Shown piece by piece: positions 8,842 to 16,747 of a stretch of 32,929 nt of DNA (its first letter is position 1; each line of letters begins with the position of its first letter). The stretch is from NCBI GenBank assembly GCA_035942915.1, contig DASZCR010000301.1, positions 1 to 32,929 on the forward strand, given 5' to 3'. The position numbers were made by a program, and so were the translations under genes. The stretch is from DASZCR01 sp035942915. Lineage in GTDB: Bacteria > Acidobacteriota > Blastocatellia > Pyrinomonadales > Pyrinomonadaceae. The notes beneath the pieces were generated by a model. It was not told the origin of the DNA, made no database searches, and worked only from the letters and a program-made list of their open reading frames with translations.

Positions 8842-9099
8842 CTACTGTTCGAGTTGAGATTCTTCCTGGATTGCAGCGTCGCAACGAGCACCATGCTTGA
8901 TGCCATTGCTATAACAAGTAGCGCCGACGCCCGGAGTCTCTGTACATGAATCTCCGGTGCAGCTCACTTCGCTTCCGTCAGCACATTCTGTAAAACAGGT
9001 TACCGCAGACGCGGGCACAGGGTCGGTGAGAACCACAGCAGCTACCGTCACCAGAAACATGCAAGCGGAAAGAGCCATGGTTTTCCATGCTGTTTTCAT
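8842..9099 (-). CDS. Small Cys-rich secreted peptide, function unknown
   Basis: 85 aa with a clear signal peptide (hydrophobic core ACMFLVTVAAVVL, cleavage after PASA). The mature peptide of about 52 residues has six Cys (C-x3-C-x7-C-x4-C-x9-C-x10-C), an even number that suits three disulfides or a metal site. It is acidic and rich in Gly/Ser/Thr. AAGGAGAG precedes the ATG by seven bases, and a consensus-like promoter lies upstream, so it is an expressed, independent gene rather than a chance ORF. I recognise no family. Possible roles include a small disulfide-rich exported factor or a toxin-like peptide; nothing in the neighbours decides this. Confidence 0.7.
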   Translation of the reverse strand: MKTAWKTMALSACMFLVTVAAVVLTDPVPASAVTCFTECADGSEVSCTGDSCTETPGVGATCYSNGIKHGARCDAAIQEESQLEQ

Positions 9100-9166
9100 G
9101 AGTATTCTCTCCTTGAGGTAAGGTGAAGTGGCGCAGGGGGTTTTTTAGGGGATGCAGAGGGTACGG

Positions 9167-9195
9167 AGCCTATTCCGCTTCATTTATTTTGTCAA
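9167..9195 (-). promoter_or_regulatory. Sigma-70-type promoter for the Cys-rich peptide
   Basis: On the minus strand, a perfect TTGACA (9195-9190), a 17-base spacer, and TAGGCT (9172-9167) as a weak -10. It is followed by a leader of about 60 bases to the ATG at 9099. An A/T-rich stretch just upstream of the -35 could act as an UP element. The rest of the 350-bp gap 9100-9448 shows only this and the plus-strand promoter. Confidence 0.45.
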
Positions 9196-9353
9196 GATTT
9201 TTTTTCTTGCACTCTACCGGCTCATCTCTTAAACGTCCCTGCCTCTTTGCTACCACTCCCTCAAGCATTGCTCCTCTCAGTCATGTCCTCATGTAGATAA
9301 CTTCCCTACCCATGCGACTGCACGCGCTCTGCGCGCAAGCGAATCGTCGCCGA

Positions 9354-9383
9354 TTGTCATTCTCGCTCAGAGTGTTCTATAAG
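9354..9383 (+). promoter_or_regulatory. Sigma-70-type promoter for the two receiver proteins
   Basis: TTGTCA (9354-9359) is separated by 18 bases from TATAAG (9378-9383). Each hexamer matches the consensus at five of six positions. It lies about 65 bp ahead of the first response-regulator start. Confidence 0.4.
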
Positions 9384-9448
9384 TATCTACACCTCATATT
9401 CCCTTGTTTCCCCTACACAATTGATTGAGAAGCGAGGAATCCCGACAA

Positions 9449-9832
9449 ATGCCGACGACTCAGGCGCGCACCATTCTCATCGTCGAAGATTCCGACGACA
9501 TCAGAATAACGCTGCGGCTCTACCTGCTGACGGAAGGTTATCATGTGCTCGAAGCCATCAACGGACAGGAGGCCGTCGAGTTCGTTCAGCAACAATGTCC
9601 AGACTTGATTCTGATGGACTTGAACATGCCTCACATGGACGGGCTGGAAGCGACAGAGCGCATACGCCAGTGCAGAGACCTCTGCGAGCGTGTGCCGATT
9701 CTCGCTATTACTGCCTTCGACACTCACGGCATGCGCGACGCTGCGCTTGAAGCAGGATGTAACGACTATCTCTTAAAACCGCTCGACCTCACACAGTTAG
9801 GTCAAACTCTGAGACGAATGTTGGAGGGCTGA
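9449..9832 (+). CDS. Receiver-only response regulator (CheY-like)
   Basis: 127 aa from the ATG at 9449, preceded by GAGGA ten bases upstream; an in-frame TTG at 9425 is a less likely start. It is a single receiver domain: acidic pocket ED-S-D at 13-16, phospho-acceptor Asp57 in LILMDLNMPHMDG, Thr in AITAF, and the Lys of LLKPLD. There is no output domain, so it must act through protein contacts or as a phosphate shuttle. It is followed after two bases by a second receiver protein; no kinase is adjacent. The nearest kinase is at 15-16.7 kb on the other strand. Confidence 0.9.
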   Translation: MPTTQARTILIVEDSDDIRITLRLYLLTEGYHVLEAINGQEAVEFVQQQCPDLILMDLNMPHMDGLEATERIRQCRDLCERVPILAITAFDTHGMRDAALEAGCNDYLLKPLDLTQLGQTLRRMLEG

Positions 9833-9834
9833 TT

Positions 9835-10263
9835 GTGAACCAAAGTGAGCCTCGCTACCCATCTGTCCTGCTGGCAGAAGACAACCCTGAACATCAACTG
9901 ATAACGCGCAGTCTGCTCGAAGCGTGCGGCTGTCGGGTGATTGAAGCGGCGAACGGAGAAGAGGCTGTGACGCTTGCCAAGCTGAAACGTCCTCGGATGA
10001 TTCTTCTCGACCTGAGAATGCCCGTCGTTGACGGTCTGGAGGCGGCGCGTCGCATCCGTGCGTTGCCGGGGATGAGCGGCGTCCCGATGGTCGCCTACAC
10101 GGCTATCTACAGCTACTCTCTGACCGAACTGGCGACGGCCGCCGGTTTCGACGAGTATGTGAAAAAACCTGTCACCTTAGAGATGATGGCACAACTGCTC
10201 GACCGCTATCTGCCTAACAGGCCGGCGGGCGGCTACAACCCACAGGAAGCGGGAGCGGACTGA
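9835..10263 (+). CDS. Receiver-only response regulator, second of a tandem pair
   Basis: 142 aa starting at GTG, with GGAGGG inside the end of the preceding gene, so the two are co-transcribed and coupled. It is a single receiver domain: AEDN at 14-17, Asp59 in MILLDLRMPVVDG, the conserved Thr in VAYTAI, and Lys in YVKKPV. A short Pro/Gly tail follows, with no DNA-binding domain. It is related to its neighbour, but the two are clearly diverged (different alpha4-beta5-alpha5 face), so they probably serve different partners in one phosphorelay. Confidence 0.9.
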   Translation: MNQSEPRYPSVLLAEDNPEHQLITRSLLEACGCRVIEAANGEEAVTLAKLKRPRMILLDLRMPVVDGLEAARRIRALPGMSGVPMVAYTAIYSYSLTELATAAGFDEYVKKPVTLEMMAQLLDRYLPNRPAGGYNPQEAGAD

Positions 10264-10402
10264 GCATCTTTGTTATAAAGAACAGCCCCGTCGGCAGCGA
10301 TAAGATTCGACGGCGGCACAGGCGGCGCGGGATGAATAAATGCGCTGAGATTATGCAGACGTTCCTGAATAAATGTGCAAAGCGATGTGAAGTGCTACTA
10401 CT

Positions 10403-11629
10403 TCAGCCCGCGTACCTTTCTTCGACGGTCGCGGCGAAGACTATTGTTCCGATGATGCCGATGATGCCGGCGACGATGAACGGTGCCTGTGGCTCGATTT
10501 TCCAGAGCAGCCCTCCGACGGCGGCGGCGGGCGTGATTGTCAGGCTGCGAACAAGATAGTACAAGCCGACGGTGCGCGCACGCAGATGCGGCTCCGCGAA
10601 ATCGACAATCATCGCCTTGCGCGACGGTTCGCCAATCTCCCGCAGGCCGCCGATGATGAAAGCGAAGACTAATGTGGCGAAACTCCCGGACAGGACGACA
10701 GCCACCGGGAACAGTGCGAAGCAGACGAAGGTGGCGATGACGAACGGCTTACGCCCGACGCGGTCTGCTACCCTCGCCGCAGGGATATAGACGAGGATTG
10801 CCGTCGCCATCTGGACGGCGAAGAGCGCCCCGTACTGTGGAAGACTGATGCCGGTCACGTTCGTCACGTAAAGGATGATAAAAATCTCGGCCATCCCCTC
10901 GCACGTCCTGATGATGATGTCGGAAACGAGCAGTCGCTTGAGCGCGGCATGAAAAGAGCGCCAGACGCCGTGGATATTGGCCGGCGCGCCGACGACGACT
11001 GGCAGCCTGATAGCCAGCGTCAGGGCTGCGGCCACACCGGCGAGCGTCAGCATGATGACGAGACCCGTGCGTACTCCCGTGATGACTCCGCCCCAAGCTA
11101 TCAGCGCGCCACCGGCGAGCGGTGCGACGGTCATGGGTAACCGCTTAAGCATGGATTGGAGCGTGAATCCCATAGCCCGGCGCTCTCTGGGCAAGGCGTC
11201 GCCGATGACGGCGAAGACCGCCGGGGAGGCCATGCTATGCCACGCCATCGAGAGGGCGAGACCGAGGAAGACGTAAGGCCAGGAGGGGCTGACCAGATAG
11301 AAGAAATAACCGGTCGAGGCGAGTGCGATGAAGGTGAGGAAGGCACGGCGGCGTCCGACGCGGTCGGCCAGCCACCCGCCCGGATACTGATAGACGGCGT
11401 CAAAGAAGTCCTTCGCCGTGCCGAAGAGCCCGATTGTCCCGACGCCCGCTCCGAGTGCTTCCAGATATTTCGGCAGATACCGCTTCCACAACTCTTCGCC
11501 AAACCCCAGCAGGAAGACGACCACCGACACGAGGACGACATTGCGCTCCAGTCCCAGATAGTCGGCGACGCGCGCCCGTCGCGTGCTCACGGTAAAATCT
11601 GCAACTTCTTTGTCCTCGGTCGCAGCCAT
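10403..11629 (-). CDS. MFS transporter
   Basis: 408 aa with about 12 hydrophobic segments in two halves. The signature loop between helices 2 and 3 is present (WLADRVGRRRA, residues 86-96), and a degenerate copy lies in the second half (ARVADRVGRKPFV). This is the major facilitator superfamily pattern for proton-linked export or uptake in the inner membrane. GAGGTAA lies seven bases ahead of the ATG. The N-terminal 25 residues are hydrophilic. The substrate is unknown; there is no adjacent regulator. Multidrug or sugar-type efflux is the usual assignment for this length. Confidence 0.85.
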   Translation of the reverse strand: MAATEDKEVADFTVSTRRARVADYLGLERNVVLVSVVVFLLGFGEELWKRYLPKYLEALGAGVGTIGLFGTAKDFFDAVYQYPGGWLADRVGRRRAFLTFIALASTGYFFYLVSPSWPYVFLGLALSMAWHSMASPAVFAVIGDALPRERRAMGFTLQSMLKRLPMTVAPLAGGALIAWGGVITGVRTGLVIMLTLAGVAAALTLAIRLPVVVGAPANIHGVWRSFHAALKRLLVSDIIIRTCEGMAEIFIILYVTNVTGISLPQYGALFAVQMATAILVYIPAARVADRVGRKPFVIATFVCFALFPVAVVLSGSFATLVFAFIIGGLREIGEPSRKAMIVDFAEPHLRARTVGLYYLVRSLTITPAAAVGGLLWKIEPQAPFIVAGIIGIIGTIVFAATVEERYAG

Positions 11630-11836
11630 CGGCTCTTACCTCGCCAGCCAGCTTACTCGAATGGACAATCTTCTGCACCATCCGGGTCGAGAGCGGGTTG
11701 TCGAAATCAAGCGTGTGGCAGTTGGTATGAAACCGAAGGGGCAGGCATCTTGTCTGCCGAAGGCACGCAGGACATCAGTCGCTTTCATGACGTGTCCCGG
11801 CGTCGCCGCCTCAGTCGGCTGCTCCGTGCGTCAGGG

Positions 11837-12025
11837 TTATGGGGACAGTTGAAGTTCGCGGATGTTGTCGGCGCGCTCGGCTTCGATGCGTCGCTCGAAG
11901 GGGTCGAGGCTGATGAAGCCGGGTCGTCCGCGCACCTCGAAGGTCAACTCGGTCTGGCCGGTGCGGAGGTGACGGGCGGCGTGGGGATAAGGCGGCCAAA
12001 CGATAACGTCTATCTCCGCGTCAAC
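11837..12025 (-). pseudogene. Relic of the C-terminus of an M1-type aminopeptidase/ABC-permease fusion
   Basis: The minus strand reads about 60 codons ending with TAA: DAEIDVIVWPPYPHAA, then HLRTGQTELTFEVRGRP, then SLDPFERRIEAERADNIREL. This is the characteristic tail of M1-family peptidases, often fused to ABC-2 permeases (beta-sandwich strand, then xxDPxxxxIDxxxxDN). It begins abruptly at the end of the downstream-oriented membrane-protein gene and has no start codon or catalytic HExxH region, so it is a truncated remnant. The remaining stretch 11630-11836 holds no recognisable gene. Confidence 0.5.
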
Positions 12026-12033
12026 TGCGCGAG

Positions 12034-12714
12034 CTAAACCGGCAACGAGTGAACATCGCGGCTGCTCGGATTTCTCACAGACTTTCTCTTGTAGGCATTT
12101 GTGAAGCGAACGCGGATTAGCCAGAAAATCAGTAAGAGCAATGGTACGACAGCCAAGAGAAGTATTTTTGGCCCGCCCATGAAAGCGATTACTCGTTTCT
12201 GTGCCAGGAACGACCCCGTGGCGATGAAGAGCCCAAAGCACATGCGCCAGAGATGTCGCGCGATTCGCTGCGTTCCGAAAACACCGCCACGCATAAGCAT
12301 ACGAACGTCCCCTGCGGCGGCGAGCAGGGCGACCGTACCGAGGAAAAAGAGCATTCCGGCCGGGACTCCGTTTAATGTCCCCTTCGGGCTTCTTGCCGCT
12401 TCTATCCCGGTCGTCAGCGTGAGCACTCCCATCACCAAGGCAAACACAACCCCGACCCAATCGAAAACGCTCGTTTCCCCACCTCGCCGCCTCGCGGTCA
12501 ACCACGCGGTTGCCACCAGATAGCACACAAACAGCCCGCCGAAAACATTGCCCAGATACGCTGCGCTCGAACCCATGACGAGCATCGCGACGAAAAATAC
12601 GTTTCCGGTCAGGCCATGCCGTCGGGAACCCTTACGGAACGACATCGCGGCCACCCCAGACAGCAGCCCTATGAGGCCAGCGCAAATGTGAACAACTAAT
12701 ATGGGCAATCGCAT
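12034..12714 (-). CDS. Multi-pass membrane protein (DUF2306-like)
   Basis: 226 aa with about six to seven membrane segments: IVVHICAGLIGLLSG, a His/Arg loop (SRRHGLTGNVF), LVMGSSAAYLG, LFVCYLVATAWL, VFALVMGVL, MLFFLGTVALLAAA, then a hydrophilic loop and LLLAVVPLLLLIFWLI. His in the first segment plus the RRHG loop are typical of DUF2306-like and heme-membrane proteins, but the function is unknown. AAGGGGG lies seven bases before the ATG. Its 3' end abuts the aminopeptidase relic, suggesting that an insertion or deletion joined the two. Confidence 0.75.
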   Translation of the reverse strand: MRLPILVVHICAGLIGLLSGVAAMSFRKGSRRHGLTGNVFFVAMLVMGSSAAYLGNVFGGLFVCYLVATAWLTARRRGGETSVFDWVGVVFALVMGVLTLTTGIEAARSPKGTLNGVPAGMLFFLGTVALLAAAGDVRMLMRGGVFGTQRIARHLWRMCFGLFIATGSFLAQKRVIAFMGGPKILLLAVVPLLLLIFWLIRVRFTNAYKRKSVRNPSSRDVHSLPV

Positions 12715-12822
12715 CGTTTCGCCCCCTTAGCTAATGACCCGATTTGCCAATTCAGTCTCTTCATGAATCCATACCTCTCACAGAACTAAGATTCAGAACG
12801 CCCTGCGAGATTCGTGTCGTGC

Positions 12823-13560
12823 TCAGCCAGCGTGTTGTTGCGACGCCTTCCATTTCTCCATGTTCATACCGCGAATGACGAGCCAGAGTATCAGCACCAA
12901 TTCGCCGATGAGCGCGGGAAACACGATGCCCCGAACGTTGGCCGCGTACTGCGGAAGCAGCAATACAACAAGACTCAATGCGACGTAGCCAACGCCATTT
13001 GCGATAAGCCATATGGCGACAAACCGTGGGAGGAAGCGTGAGCGATAAATTAGAAGCGCCAGCGGCAGAAGCCAGACGCCCCAGAATATCTGTGCGGCAT
13101 TTATTACCTGATTGTGCAGATGCAGGAAAAACATCATTAGCGCCTGCCGTTGCGACTCGTCGAAAGCCGACAATGCATTTCCGCCGCGCGCCGTAAGCAA
13201 ACCTCCCCCGCCGCGCGCGAGCGTCAACGCAGCGGCGTCAGTCCAAACATTTGCGAAGTACAGAGCGGACGGCAGCACGCCTCCGAGAATTACCACTAAC
13301 ACGGCAAGCCTGCGATTCACTTGCTTGAACAGTTCGTAAAAGGCGAGCGTCAGAAACACGCCAGCGACGCCAGCGAACAATTCCGCCGCCATCCCCAAAC
13401 GGAAGAGCGTCTCGTAGGTCGTGATGTTGTTCGCCGTCGCCGCCGCATCGCCCGCTACAAACAGCTTCGCTGGAATGTAAATTAATCGAAGCGGCGCGGA
13501 CATCGGCAAGAGCAGGTACAGCAGCCCCGCGCGTCTCCCAGGATTCTTTATTAGGCTCAT
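12823..13560 (-). CDS. DUF4386-family membrane protein
   Basis: 245 aa with about six to seven membrane segments. The N-terminus, RRAGLLYLLL...PLRLIYIPAKLFV, followed by the central FYELFKQVNRRLAVL loop and the LHNQVINAAQIFWGVWLLPLALLIYRSRFLPR segment, is the DUF4386 pattern (inner-membrane proteins of unknown function). GGGAG lies about eleven bases before the ATG. It is transcribed with the other minus-strand membrane-protein genes, but gaps of about 100 bp separate them, so co-transcription is uncertain. Confidence 0.8.
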   Translation of the reverse strand: MSLIKNPGRRAGLLYLLLPMSAPLRLIYIPAKLFVAGDAAATANNITTYETLFRLGMAAELFAGVAGVFLTLAFYELFKQVNRRLAVLVVILGGVLPSALYFANVWTDAAALTLARGGGGLLTARGGNALSAFDESQRQALMMFFLHLHNQVINAAQIFWGVWLLPLALLIYRSRFLPRFVAIWLIANGVGYVALSLVVLLLPQYAANVRGIVFPALIGELVLILWLVIRGMNMEKWKASQQHAG

Positions 13561-13666
13561 AATCGGGGGAACTCCCTAACAAGTACGCCCTGTGTCGGGC
13601 AGGCCTTCAAGGTTGGAATTGCCGCGCCAATGTAGAGCGCACCTATAAGAACCCGCTCCGCGCCGT

Positions 13667-14101
13667 TCACATACTCGGTGCGACGGGCTTTTCCATGTTC
13701 GGTTTGTCGGACTCCCTTGACTGCCCGCGTCGCAGGCTCCACAGTCCGCGCGCCGAGAGGATGACGGAGACGAGCGCGGTCGCGCCCAGCGTGAAGAGCG
13801 TCCAGACCCAGAAGAAGACTCCGCTGGAGTTGGCGATGCTGCCGCCGACAAGACCTCTCCCCCTCATGTGGGCAAGGGGCATGAGCGACGCAAGGAGCGA
13901 GCCGAGGAGGATGATGACGTATCCTGACCGCCGTCCGGCGAGCACCAGCGTCGCGTACAGCCAGACGACAAGGATAAGTATCCCGCTGATGTTCTTGAAC
14001 CCTCCCGGCTCTATCCCGCGAACGATGTCGTCCGAGACGTGAAACGTAAACAAGAGAATCGAGAGCAGAGACGTGATGGTTAACACGACGTTGTGTTTCA
14101 A
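13667..14101 (-). CDS. Small four-helix membrane protein, function unknown
   Basis: 144 aa. The start is a TTG: GGAG sits eight bases upstream, whereas the nearby ATG is out of frame. Four membrane segments are visible (VVLTITSLLSILLFTFHVSD, ILILVVWLYATLVLAG, GYVIILLGSLLASLMPLAHM, FFWVWTLFTLGATALVSVILSA). The C-terminal 25 residues are hydrophilic. HVSDDIVRG and LAHMRGRGL are the conserved-looking loops. No family is known to me. The upstream gap carries TGTAA direct repeats resembling an OmpR-type regulator box, suggesting control by the adjacent two-component system. Confidence 0.65.
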   Translation of the reverse strand: MKHNVVLTITSLLSILLFTFHVSDDIVRGIEPGGFKNISGILILVVWLYATLVLAGRRSGYVIILLGSLLASLMPLAHMRGRGLVGGSIANSSGVFFWVWTLFTLGATALVSVILSARGLWSLRRGQSRESDKPNMEKPVAPSM

Positions 14102-14241
14102 TTGATATTCTCCATGTTAGCTGTGTGTGCTGCGATACATCGCTGACCGTCATTCCACTGGCGGTTATTAGCTTTTCCCAAGAGCCTGCCAAGCCCGTCC
14201 TTGAGAGCCTATAGACTTTGAAGTTCCAAGTCTCCACACGC

Positions 14242-14267
14242 TGTAATCAGATTGTAAAAAGTTGTAC
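14242..14267. promoter_or_regulatory. Direct repeats resembling an OmpR/PhoB-family binding box
   Basis: TGTAA at 14242, TGTAA at 14253 and TGTAC at 14263, spaced 11 and 10 bp, one helical turn apart. They lie between the regulator gene (14347) and the small membrane-protein gene (14101). A 12-base identity (ATTGTAAAAAGT, 14251-14262) recurs at 16790-16801, upstream of the histidine kinase gene. Tandem hexamers one turn apart are how OmpR-family regulators bind. Confidence 0.4.
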
Positions 14268-14346
14268 CGAGAGGAAGATGACTGTTTCTCGTTTTTGAGA
14301 CGAGTTGAATGAGCGAGGATAAACTGCGGGATTGATTCGCTGCCGT

Positions 14347-15027
14347 TTATTCGACGAAGCGATAGCCGAGTCGGTGAACCGTAATGATGTGTCGAGGCTC
14401 CGCCGGGTCTGGTTCGATTTTCTGCCGCAGCCTAGCGATATGGTTGTCAACCGTGCGCGTCACCGGCGTGCTCTCATAACCCCACACTTCGTCGAGCAGT
14501 TGGTCGCGTGTGACGATTTCACCTCGCCGCCGGATGAGGTAGTGCAAGAGTTCAAATTCGCGTGCTGAAAGTTCTAATGCCTGTCCGCCTTTGCGCGCCA
14601 CGTATTTTCTGAAATTCAACTCCACATCGCCAAAGGTAAAACTTTCGATTTCGACGACCTGTTTTGCAGCCCTTCGCAAATGCGCCCTGATGCGCGCGAG
14701 CAGTTCCTTAACGCTAAACGGTTTCGTCACGTAATCATCTGCGCCGACTTCGAGGCCGACCACCTTGTCAATTTCCTGACTCCGAGCAGTCAGCATAAGA
14801 ATTGGAGTTTCGACCCCGCGTGCGCGCAACATGCGGCACACATCTATTCCGCTCATCAAAGGCAGCATCACGTCGAGCAGAATGATGTCAGGTTTCTCGG
14901 TCGAGGCCTTCTCTAAGCCCTCCTTCCCATCGCGTGCCACAGAGACCTCGTAGCCTTCATACTCACAGCTATCTTTCAACCCAAGCACCATGTTGGGTTC
15001 GTCTTCGATTATCAGAACTTTGGTCAA
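14347..15027 (-). CDS. OmpR/PhoB-type response regulator
   Basis: I chose the TTG at 15027 (226 aa, beginning MTKVLIIEDE) because AGAGGAG lies ten bases upstream and the receiver domain starts there; an ATG at 15060 would add 11 residues and overlap the kinase gene by 14 bp. The receiver domain (about 1-120) has phospho-acceptor Asp52 in IILLDVMLP, Thr in LTARS and Lys in VTKPFS. A winged-helix output domain ends in VTRTVDNHIARLRQKIEPDP and GYRFVE, the typical trans_reg_C pattern. It is the transcriptional partner of the kinase gene immediately upstream. Confidence 0.9.
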   Translation of the reverse strand: MTKVLIIEDEPNMVLGLKDSCEYEGYEVSVARDGKEGLEKASTEKPDIILLDVMLPLMSGIDVCRMLRARGVETPILMLTARSQEIDKVVGLEVGADDYVTKPFSVKELLARIRAHLRRAAKQVVEIESFTFGDVELNFRKYVARKGGQALELSAREFELLHYLIRRRGEIVTRDQLLDEVWGYESTPVTRTVDNHIARLRQKIEPDPAEPRHIITVHRLGYRFVE

Positions 15028-15046
15028 CTTTATTTTTCTCCTCTGA

Positions 15047-16747
15047 CTAACTTTGAGCATCAGCGGCCCTGCGCGCCAGCGGAAGGAGAATCGTAAAACG
15101 ACTTCCCTTCCCGACCTCGCTTTCGACCGAGATGGTTCCCTGATGAGCTTCGATAATGTGCTTCACCAGAGATAAGCCGAGGCCGCTGCCCTTGATGTCA
15201 TGCACCAGTCCGTTGCCCACACGATAAAACTTCTCGAAAATCTTTGCCTGTTCGGCGCGTGGAATTCCAATCCCATAATCCGCGATTTCAATAGACAGAG
15301 CAGAGCCGAGCGTTTTCATCGTGATAGAGAGCTGCTTCACCTCGCCTGAATATTTAATAGCATTATCAAGCAGATTTGAGATGGCCTGCCCCATCGCGTC
15401 GCGGTCTATTAAGACTGACGGCAAATCAGGTTGTATGTTTGTTTGAACGTCGAAGCCGGAATTGATGATTTGATAGCGATAGCTGGAAAGCACATCCTCT
15501 ATCACTTCTGCCATATCACCATCGGCAAAATTATACGTTTTCCGTCCGGCCTCGATTTTTGAGAAATCGAGGATGTTATCGATTGTCTTGTTCAAACGCC
15601 GGCTTTCATGGCGGATGATGCGGTAATACTCCGTCTTCTTTTCTTCATTGTTAACGCGACCTAGTTCGAGGATTTCAGAAAACAGGCTGATGAGCGATAG
15701 AGGGGTCTTTAGTTCATGCGAGACATTTGAGACGAAATTTGATTTCGCTTGCGCCAGACGTGCTTCGCGGTCAGTGGCACGGATGGTCAGGGCTATACCA
15801 CAAAGCAAGAACACCACGACGAGGAAAGTTACCCCGGCACTGTGCAAAAAACTGTCGCGCGCGAGGTCATCGAGATTTGTATTTTTCAGGCCGATTCTCG
15901 CTTTCCAATTCGAGAGCGGACGCTCAAAGTTGCTTTCGAAAAAGTGTCCGTTTTGAGCTGCCGCGTTTGAATAAAGCACGTGCTGATTCTCGTCGCTAAT
16001 CGTAATGGCTATGTCTGATGAGGCGGTGTTTGTCTTGTGATATTTTGAAATTACCTCGCCTATACTGCGAGCTATCACGTCGCTGCTGACGAAACCCTCG
16101 TTTAATAAGACACCCGCAAAACCGCCCTGCTCTCCTTCTGTTAGCTCCTTCAACGGATAAAACAGATATGTTCCTTGACGCATGTGACTGTCCGGCAGAC
16201 ACGTCGGACAGGAATGATATGCGAATAAATACTTGCGATTACCGTCAAGAAAACTTTGGGCTATCCGCGCGTTGTTAAATAGATTCAGAATGTGGGACTG
16301 CGTCGGGGTGAATCCTGCCTGAGCGATTTTCACAAATTTATCCGAATACATGTACGCATAGCTATCTGTTTCTCGCTTACCATCCCCGTAGGAGAAAGCA
16401 AAAATTTCTTCTATCTCAGGATGCGAACGCTTTACGTCTGCAAAATATTTTTCGAGCTCTTCCGCAGCTCCAATGGATGAAAGGTGGATGCTTCCGACCG
16501 GGTTCAAAGTTTGAGCTGCGACGCCCTCCAGGCGTTGTTTTATCTGTTGCTCTACGTTGGTTAATCCCTGTCGAAGGTTATCCTTGAATGCACCTTTGGT
16601 TTTATTCTGGAGTTCTGCGAGCGAGCGATACTGCATATAAGTCAATACCAGAAGGGGAAGGAACACACCTACTGATACCAGTATCGTCAGCTTCTTTCGC
16701 AGCGATAGTTTGCTGATTGCATCTCGGAACATACCGGGAGAGAGCAT
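15047..16747 (-). CDS. Membrane sensor histidine kinase
   Basis: 566 aa. TM1 (about 20-36, LTILVSVGVFLPLLVL) and TM2 (about 315-335, VTFLVVVFLLCGIALTI) flank a large extracytoplasmic sensor region with CxxC-type Cys pair (HSCPTCLPDSH) and Cache/sCHASE-like strands. The HisKA motif FVSNVSHELKTPL gives phospho-His344. The ATPase core has the N box (DNAIKYSG), G1 (IADYGIGIP) and G2 (GSGLGLSLVKHI). The paired Cys in the sensor loop suggests redox or metal sensing, which is inference. It forms an operon with the OmpR-type regulator, which starts at or just after its stop. Confidence 0.9.
   Translation of the reverse strand: MLSPGMFRDAISKLSLRKKLTILVSVGVFLPLLVLTYMQYRSLAELQNKTKGAFKDNLRQGLTNVEQQIKQRLEGVAAQTLNPVGSIHLSSIGAAEELEKYFADVKRSHPEIEEIFAFSYGDGKRETDSYAYMYSDKFVKIAQAGFTPTQSHILNLFNNARIAQSFLDGNRKYLFAYHSCPTCLPDSHMRQGTYLFYPLKELTEGEQGGFAGVLLNEGFVSSDVIARSIGEVISKYHKTNTASSDIAITISDENQHVLYSNAAAQNGHFFESNFERPLSNWKARIGLKNTNLDDLARDSFLHSAGVTFLVVVFLLCGIALTIRATDREARLAQAKSNFVSNVSHELKTPLSLISLFSEILELGRVNNEEKKTEYYRIIRHESRRLNKTIDNILDFSKIEAGRKTYNFADGDMAEVIEDVLSSYRYQIINSGFDVQTNIQPDLPSVLIDRDAMGQAISNLLDNAIKYSGEVKQLSITMKTLGSALSIEIADYGIGIPRAEQAKIFEKFYRVGNGLVHDIKGSGLGLSLVKHIIEAHQGTISVESEVGKGSRFTILLPLARRAADAQS

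Noticed and set aside
11156..12037. Plus-strand 293-aa ORF
   Set aside because: It is the antisense of the MFS transporter gene and shows no motifs.
11837..12526. 229-aa minus-strand ORF as a full gene
   Set aside because: Most overlaps the real membrane-protein gene in another frame; only the last 60 residues look like protein, hence the relic call.
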